From assembly GCA_027084065.1 (NCBI GenBank), contig JALWLR010000290.1, positions 1 through 9,480 of the forward strand: a stretch of 9,480 nucleotides of DNA. The letters are read 5' to 3'. This document shows, one piece after another, positions 6,480 through 9,480 of this stretch. Position 1 is the first letter of the stretch; each line of letters starts with the position of its first letter. The position numbers and the translations under genes are program-made. The DNA is from Helicobacteraceae bacterium (GTDB lineage: Bacteria > Campylobacterota > Campylobacteria > Campylobacterales > Sulfurimonadaceae). The notes below the pieces were generated by a model. It was not told where the DNA came from. It ran no database searches and was given only the letters and a program-made list of their open reading frames with translations.

Positions 6480-6504
6480 GAAAAAAGCGTATTACGCTTT
6501 TTTC
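6480..6504. terminator. Bidirectional terminator shared by the 69-residue gene and aspB
   Basis: Arms GAAAAAAGCG (6480-6489) and CGCTTTTTTC (6495-6504) form a perfect 10-bp stem with the 5-base loop TATTA. Each strand gives a GCG-capped A/T stem ending in a T run, so it can stop transcription from both sides. The aspB stop codon (6492-6494, minus strand) sits in the loop, and the right arm encodes the last aspB residues (EKKA). Confidence 0.85.
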
Positions 6505-7661
6505 TCTGCTACAAACTCTGCTATACGTTTAATTCCTTCACGAATATTCTCTATACTGCTTGCAAAACTGAAACGAAAATACCCTTCACTTCCAAAACCG
6601 ACACCTGGTACGATGGCAACTCCTTTACTCTCAAGAAGTTCTTTGGAAAATGAGAGAGAATCGTTGCTGATTTGTTTGATATTGACAAACAGATAAAATG
6701 CACCGTCGGGTTTGAGTACGCTTAGTCCATCTATCTCGTTAAAGAGCTTGACGGCTTCGTCGCGTCTTTTTTTGAATTCTGTTCGCATCATTTCTATATC
6801 GGCATCGGCTTGACCGTTAAGACCGGGAATAGCCGCTTTTTGCGTGATGGAACAGATATTGGAAGTACTTTGACTTTGTAGCTTTTTTGTCGCTTTGATA
6901 AGCTCTGTATGCGCACTTGCCATATATCCAAAACGCCATCCCGTCATCGCGACCGATTTGGAAAGACCGTTGATTGTGATTGTGCGATTGAACATATCTT
7001 CACTTATGGAAGCAGTAGAGCAAAATTCTCCATCATAAGTCAGCTTTTCGTACATCTCATCGCTTGCTACAAGAATGTCCGTCCCTTTGAGTACTTCAGC
7101 AAGCGCTTCGAGCTCTTTTTTCGAGTAGATCGCACCTGTAGGGTTCGAAGGAGATGTAAGAATAAGCATCTTTGTTTTAGGTGTAATAGCCTCTTGAAGC
7201 TGTTTTGGAGTTATTTTAAACCCGCTAGAGTCGTCGGTATGGACGGCAACTGGTTTTCCGCCGCTGTACTTTACAAGTTCCGGGTAGGTTACCCAGTAAG
7301 GAGCTGGAATAATCACTTCGTCTCCATCCTCTATAGTTGCTTGAAAGAGGTTGAAAAGGGAGTGTTTCGCTCCGTTGTTGACGATGACCTGGTCAAGTTC
7401 ATATTCTAGGTTGTTATCACGTTTGAGCTTCTCTACAATGGCTTTTTTTAGTTCAGGAATACCGTCTACTGCAGTATATTTTGTAAAACCACTGTTTATA
7501 GCGTCTATAGCGGCATCTTTAATGACTTGCGGCGTATCGAAATCCGGTTCTCCGGCTGAAAAACTCAAAATGTCTTTGCCCTCTGCTTTGAGTTCCTGCG
7601 CAAGAGAGGAAACGGCGATGGTAATTGACTCCGAAAGGAGATTAATGCGATGTGTCAGCAT
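6492..7661 (-). CDS. aspB: Class I PLP-dependent aspartate aminotransferase (1-beta type)
   Basis: A 389-residue cytoplasmic enzyme, full length, that should interconvert aspartate + 2-oxoglutarate and oxaloacetate + glutamate. Family motifs run in order: SAGEPDFDTP, YTAVDGIPELK, NNGAKHSLFN, APYWVTYPE, SPSNPTGAIYS (Asn stacking on PLP), SDEMYEKLTYDGE, LSKSVAMTGWRFGY with the PLP-binding Lys235, and GYFRFSFA with Arg363 for the substrate alpha-carboxylate. It resembles the Thermus-type subgroup; some members also use prephenate, so a role in phenylalanine/tyrosine synthesis cannot be excluded. The ATG has AAAGGG (7669-7674) 7 bases upstream. It lies 46 bases after cysE in the same direction, with a candidate promoter in the gap. 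The speA-cysE-aspB order matches what I recall for C. jejuni (Cj0764c-Cj0762c). Its last codons form part of the shared terminator. Confidence 0.93.
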   Translation of the reverse strand: MLTHRINLLSESITIAVSSLAQELKAEGKDILSFSAGEPDFDTPQVIKDAAIDAINSGFTKYTAVDGIPELKKAIVEKLKRDNNLEYELDQVIVNNGAKHSLFNLFQATIEDGDEVIIPAPYWVTYPELVKYSGGKPVAVHTDDSSGFKITPKQLQEAITPKTKMLILTSPSNPTGAIYSKKELEALAEVLKGTDILVASDEMYEKLTYDGEFCSTASISEDMFNRTITINGLSKSVAMTGWRFGYMASAHTELIKATKKLQSQSTSNICSITQKAAIPGLNGQADADIEMMRTEFKKRRDEAVKLFNEIDGLSVLKPDGAFYLFVNIKQISNDSLSFSKELLESKGVAIVPGVGFGSEGYFRFSFASSIENIREGIKRIAEFVAEKKA

Positions 7662-7689
7662 AGAAAAACCCTTTAAAATTTAGTGCGTT

Positions 7690-7695
7690 ATTATA
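7690..7695 (-). promoter_or_regulatory. Candidate -10 box for aspB on the minus strand
   Basis: Read on the minus strand this is TATAAT, inside the 46-base gap between cysE and aspB. Transcription would begin near 7683, giving a short leader containing the AAAGGG ribosome site. The hairpin-like ACTC-AAAA-GAGT (7695-7706) abuts it upstream. aspB could therefore be expressed independently of speA-cysE, although read-through is also possible. Confidence 0.42.
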
Positions 7696-7707
7696 CTCAA
7701 AAGAGTT

Positions 7708-8415
7708 TTAATTTTTCATTGACTCAATAAAACTTTTGTATATCTGCTCAAGTTCAAGATCTTTTTCTATAAGCTCTTTTGCATCTTTTTCTTTCATCAA
7801 AATATGCTCAAGTACGGCGACACGCTTGAGAAGATACTCAAAAAGCTCTTTGTTAATATCGGGTAGCATATTGTGCATAAAAGGATCTTTACAACGTCCT
7901 TTTTCGATGTTGTGTGCAGGGATTCCAATGGCAGTTGAGCACTCCGGTACGGGTTTGACGACAACGGAGTTCGCACCGATTTTCGCATTGGCACCTATTT
8001 CTATATTGCCAAGAATTTTCGCGCCGGCACCTATGACGACACCGCTTCGTACGGTAGGGTGGCGTTTGCCTGCATTTAGGCTTACCCCGCCTAATGTCAC
8101 GCCTTGGTAGATGAGTACGTCATCTTCGATGATTGCGGTCTCACCTATGACGACGCCGATACCATGGTCTATAAAGACACGTTTTCCGATGCTTGCAGCT
8201 GGGTGTATGTCGATTTGGGTAAAGATTTTGTTCAGACCCATTATCATTTTTGCTAGCCGTTTCCAGTTGGCATTATAGAGTCTGTTTGCAATGCGGTACC
8301 AGACTATCGCCCAGACACCGGGGTAGTTGAATAAAAAGTCGAGATTGGATGTAAAGGCAGGATCGTTCTTTCTTACGTTTGCAAAATCATCCACTATTTC
8401 TTTAAAAAGTCCCAA
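7708..8415 (-). CDS. cysE: Serine O-acetyltransferase
   Basis: A 235-residue cytoplasmic enzyme that acetylates L-serine with acetyl-CoA, the first committed step of cysteine synthesis. After an N-terminal helical part (1-65), the left-handed beta-helix of hexapeptide repeats spans about 68-168. Asp69 in IDIHPAA and His84 in FIDHG correspond to E. coli Asp143 and His158, the catalytic pair with the same 15-residue spacing; YQGVTLGG and VVIGAGAKILGNIEIGANAK follow. It lacks much of the N-terminal domain of the 273-residue E. coli enzyme, as in other short bacterial forms, and ends in a charged helix (about 185-235) instead of the short E. coli tail that mediates cysteine feedback, so its regulation may differ. 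The start codon is TTG: the preceding in-frame codon is TGA, and AAAGG lies 7 bases upstream. The gene follows speA by 14 bases. Confidence 0.94.
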   Translation of the reverse strand: MGLFKEIVDDFANVRKNDPAFTSNLDFLFNYPGVWAIVWYRIANRLYNANWKRLAKMIMGLNKIFTQIDIHPAASIGKRVFIDHGIGVVIGETAIIEDDVLIYQGVTLGGVSLNAGKRHPTVRSGVVIGAGAKILGNIEIGANAKIGANSVVVKPVPECSTAIGIPAHNIEKGRCKDPFMHNMLPDINKELFEYLLKRVAVLEHILMKEKDAKELIEKDLELEQIYKSFIESMKN

Positions 8416-8422
8416 TCAAATG

Positions 8423-8427
8423 CCTTT
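8423..8427 (-). promoter_or_regulatory. Shine-Dalgarno for the TTG-started cysE
   Basis: On the minus strand AAAGG lies 7 bases before TTG 8415, inside the 14-base gap after the speA stop. Together with the in-frame TGA just before the TTG, it fixes a non-ATG start. Confidence 0.65.
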
Positions 8428-8429
8428 GT

Positions 8430-9480
8430 TTAGTTCGTAGTACGTAAATAGCCATTTTGGCTGAGATACTGTTTCAGTACTGAAAGTGTATCGTTTTTTT
8501 CTTGTTCTGCTATAAAGGTGCTGTTTGCAATATCGCTTTTAAGTTTTTTTAAAATATTTTCTTCGTCATAACCGATGGAGTGAAGAATTTCAAGAATGTT
8601 TTTGGACTCTTTGGCATAGGAGATGGTGTATCCCTCCTCATCGACATCGACCGTATATTCGCTTGGATGCATAAAAAGATTGTGAGCCATTCCCAGTGTT
8701 TCCTGATATGCCCCAACGTTGAAAAAACCTAAAAAATACTCCTCATAATCAAGATCAATATCGTGAAGATAGAGCGGTTTGTCCTCTTTGAAGCCTATCT
8801 CCCCGTCACTGTCGCATGTAATATCCCACAACGAAGCGGGACGTAGAGGCGTTATGTCAAGATGGTGTAGAGGCATGATGGGGAAAGTTTGTCCAAGTCC
8901 CCAGTAATCGGGCAGACTTTGAAATATGGAGGCGTTTATGAGGTAGCGCTCTTGCAGACGAGCTTGTAGTTGAACGAGTTCGCTTGTCGTGTAGTCACGT
9001 TTGAGGTAGAGAGATTTTTTGATGATGTTGTGCACGAGAATTTCCGCGTTGGATCTGTCTTGCAAGTCGATATAACCAAGATCAAAAAGCGTTAGAAGAG
9101 ACTCTATATGATCCAAAGCATCGTGGAGATACTCTATGCAGTTTTTTTGATCCAAAGCGTTGTAAAGTTCTTTAAGCTCCTCAATAAGCGGAGGGTTGGT
9201 TGGCTTGAATTTGAGATGCTTCTCTTGATAATCTTGCGAGAAAAGCTCCAAAACAGGTGTGACAAGCACTGCATGGGAAGCGACGATGAAGCGACCGGAT
9301 TCGGTAAAAATATTCGGATGTTCAACTCCTTTTGCATTCATAATGTCTGCTAACAAAAAGACAACACTGCTGCTAAACTCCTCAAGCGAATAGTTGTAAG
9401 ATTTTATGCCGGAATGCTGCTCATATTCTACGGCTAATCCACCGCCGATGTTGATGTTTTTCAGTGCAGAAGCTCCAAGC
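8430..9480 (-). CDS. speA: Biosynthetic arginine decarboxylase, C-terminal part (continues past right edge)
   Basis: The minus-strand frame is open from the TAA at 8430 to the window edge, showing the last 349 residues of a protein usually about 600-650 long. SpeA is a PLP enzyme that turns arginine into agmatine, the first step of one putrescine/spermidine route. Visible signatures are NIGGGLAVEYE (glycine-rich PLP-phosphate loop, codons about 9423-9457), ESGRFIVASHAVL, and WDITCDSDGEIGF with the conserved active-site Cys (codon 8814-8816), followed by FLGFFNVGAYQETLGMAHNLF and a C-terminal helical tail. The PLP lysine is in the missing N-terminal half. The frame has no break, so an apparent start at TTG 9354-9356 is an internal leucine, not the gene start. 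It leads the speA-cysE-aspB run. In C. jejuni I recall hisS just upstream, so hisS may lie beyond the right edge. Confidence 0.94.
   Translation of the reverse strand, partial: LGASALKNINIGGGLAVEYEQHSGIKSYNYSLEEFSSSVVFLLADIMNAKGVEHPNIFTESGRFIVASHAVLVTPVLELFSQDYQEKHLKFKPTNPPLIEELKELYNALDQKNCIEYLHDALDHIESLLTLFDLGYIDLQDRSNAEILVHNIIKKSLYLKRDYTTSELVQLQARLQERYLINASIFQSLPDYWGLGQTFPIMPLHHLDITPLRPASLWDITCDSDGEIGFKEDKPLYLHDIDLDYEEYFLGFFNVGAYQETLGMAHNLFMHPSEYTVDVDEEGYTISYAKESKNILEILHSIGYDEENILKKLKSDIANSTFIAEQEKNDTLSVLKQYLSQNGYLRTTN

Noticed and set aside
6909..7409. Open frame of 166 codons antisense to aspB
   Set aside because: It is a shadow of aspB; no motifs, and the composition (Arg, Phe, Cys, His rich) is that of antisense reading.
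7695..7706. ACTC-AAAA-GAGT repeat as a cysE terminator
   Set aside because: The stem is only 4 bp, the T run is in the loop instead of after the stem, and it abuts a candidate aspB promoter.
9354..9356. TTG as a start for a shorter, 308-residue protein
   Set aside because: Reading further upstream continues recognisable SpeA sequence (GGGLAVEYE and on) to the window edge without a stop, so this is an internal leucine codon.
1..9480. A novel defence, mobile or CRISPR-like system
   Set aside because: All sizeable frames fall into housekeeping, respiratory or regulatory families or small unassigned proteins; no repeats in tandem, integrase, transposase, toxin-antitoxin pair or tRNA-edge duplication was seen.

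Overview
This window looks like ordinary core-genome DNA of a member of the Campylobacterota (formerly Epsilonproteobacteria), most likely a Sulfurimonas- or Sulfurovum-like relative. The evidence is the AT-rich coding style, the protein families themselves, and two gene runs that I recall in the same order in Campylobacter jejuni: hemC-ubiD on the left and speA-cysE-aspB on the right. No mobile element, CRISPR array, rRNA or tRNA gene was seen, and no gene looks broken. The assignment rests on recognition by eye and no database was searched.

Left block, plus strand: the tail of a thioredoxin-fold protein, hemC (porphyrin synthesis) and a long UbiD-family decarboxylase (probably menaquinone synthesis by the futalosine route) are packed 4 and 9 bases apart and look like one operon. 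A small, very basic periplasmic c-type cytochrome follows behind its own promoter-like TATAAT and ends at a good hairpin-T terminator. Heme and quinone synthesis next to a cytochrome is a coherent respiratory neighbourhood.

Middle block, plus strand: an M18 aminopeptidase overlaps by four bases (ATGA) a soluble PAS histidine kinase that I read as FlgS, the kinase of the FlgSR flagellar system. Next come a membrane DUF4395 protein behind another TATAAT, and a 69-residue hypothetical protein with a near-perfect Shine-Dalgarno and a perfect 10-bp-stem terminator.

Right block, minus strand: speA (arginine decarboxylase, cut by the right edge), cysE (serine acetyltransferase, TTG start directly after an in-frame stop) and aspB (class I aminotransferase). 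Together they serve polyamine, cysteine and aspartate metabolism. aspB converges on the 69-residue gene, and the two share one palindromic terminator that also encodes the last residues of aspB.

I did not find a new defence or mobile system. The least-explained pieces are the lysine-rich cytochrome, the DUF4395 protein with its terminal cysteines, and the 69-residue protein.
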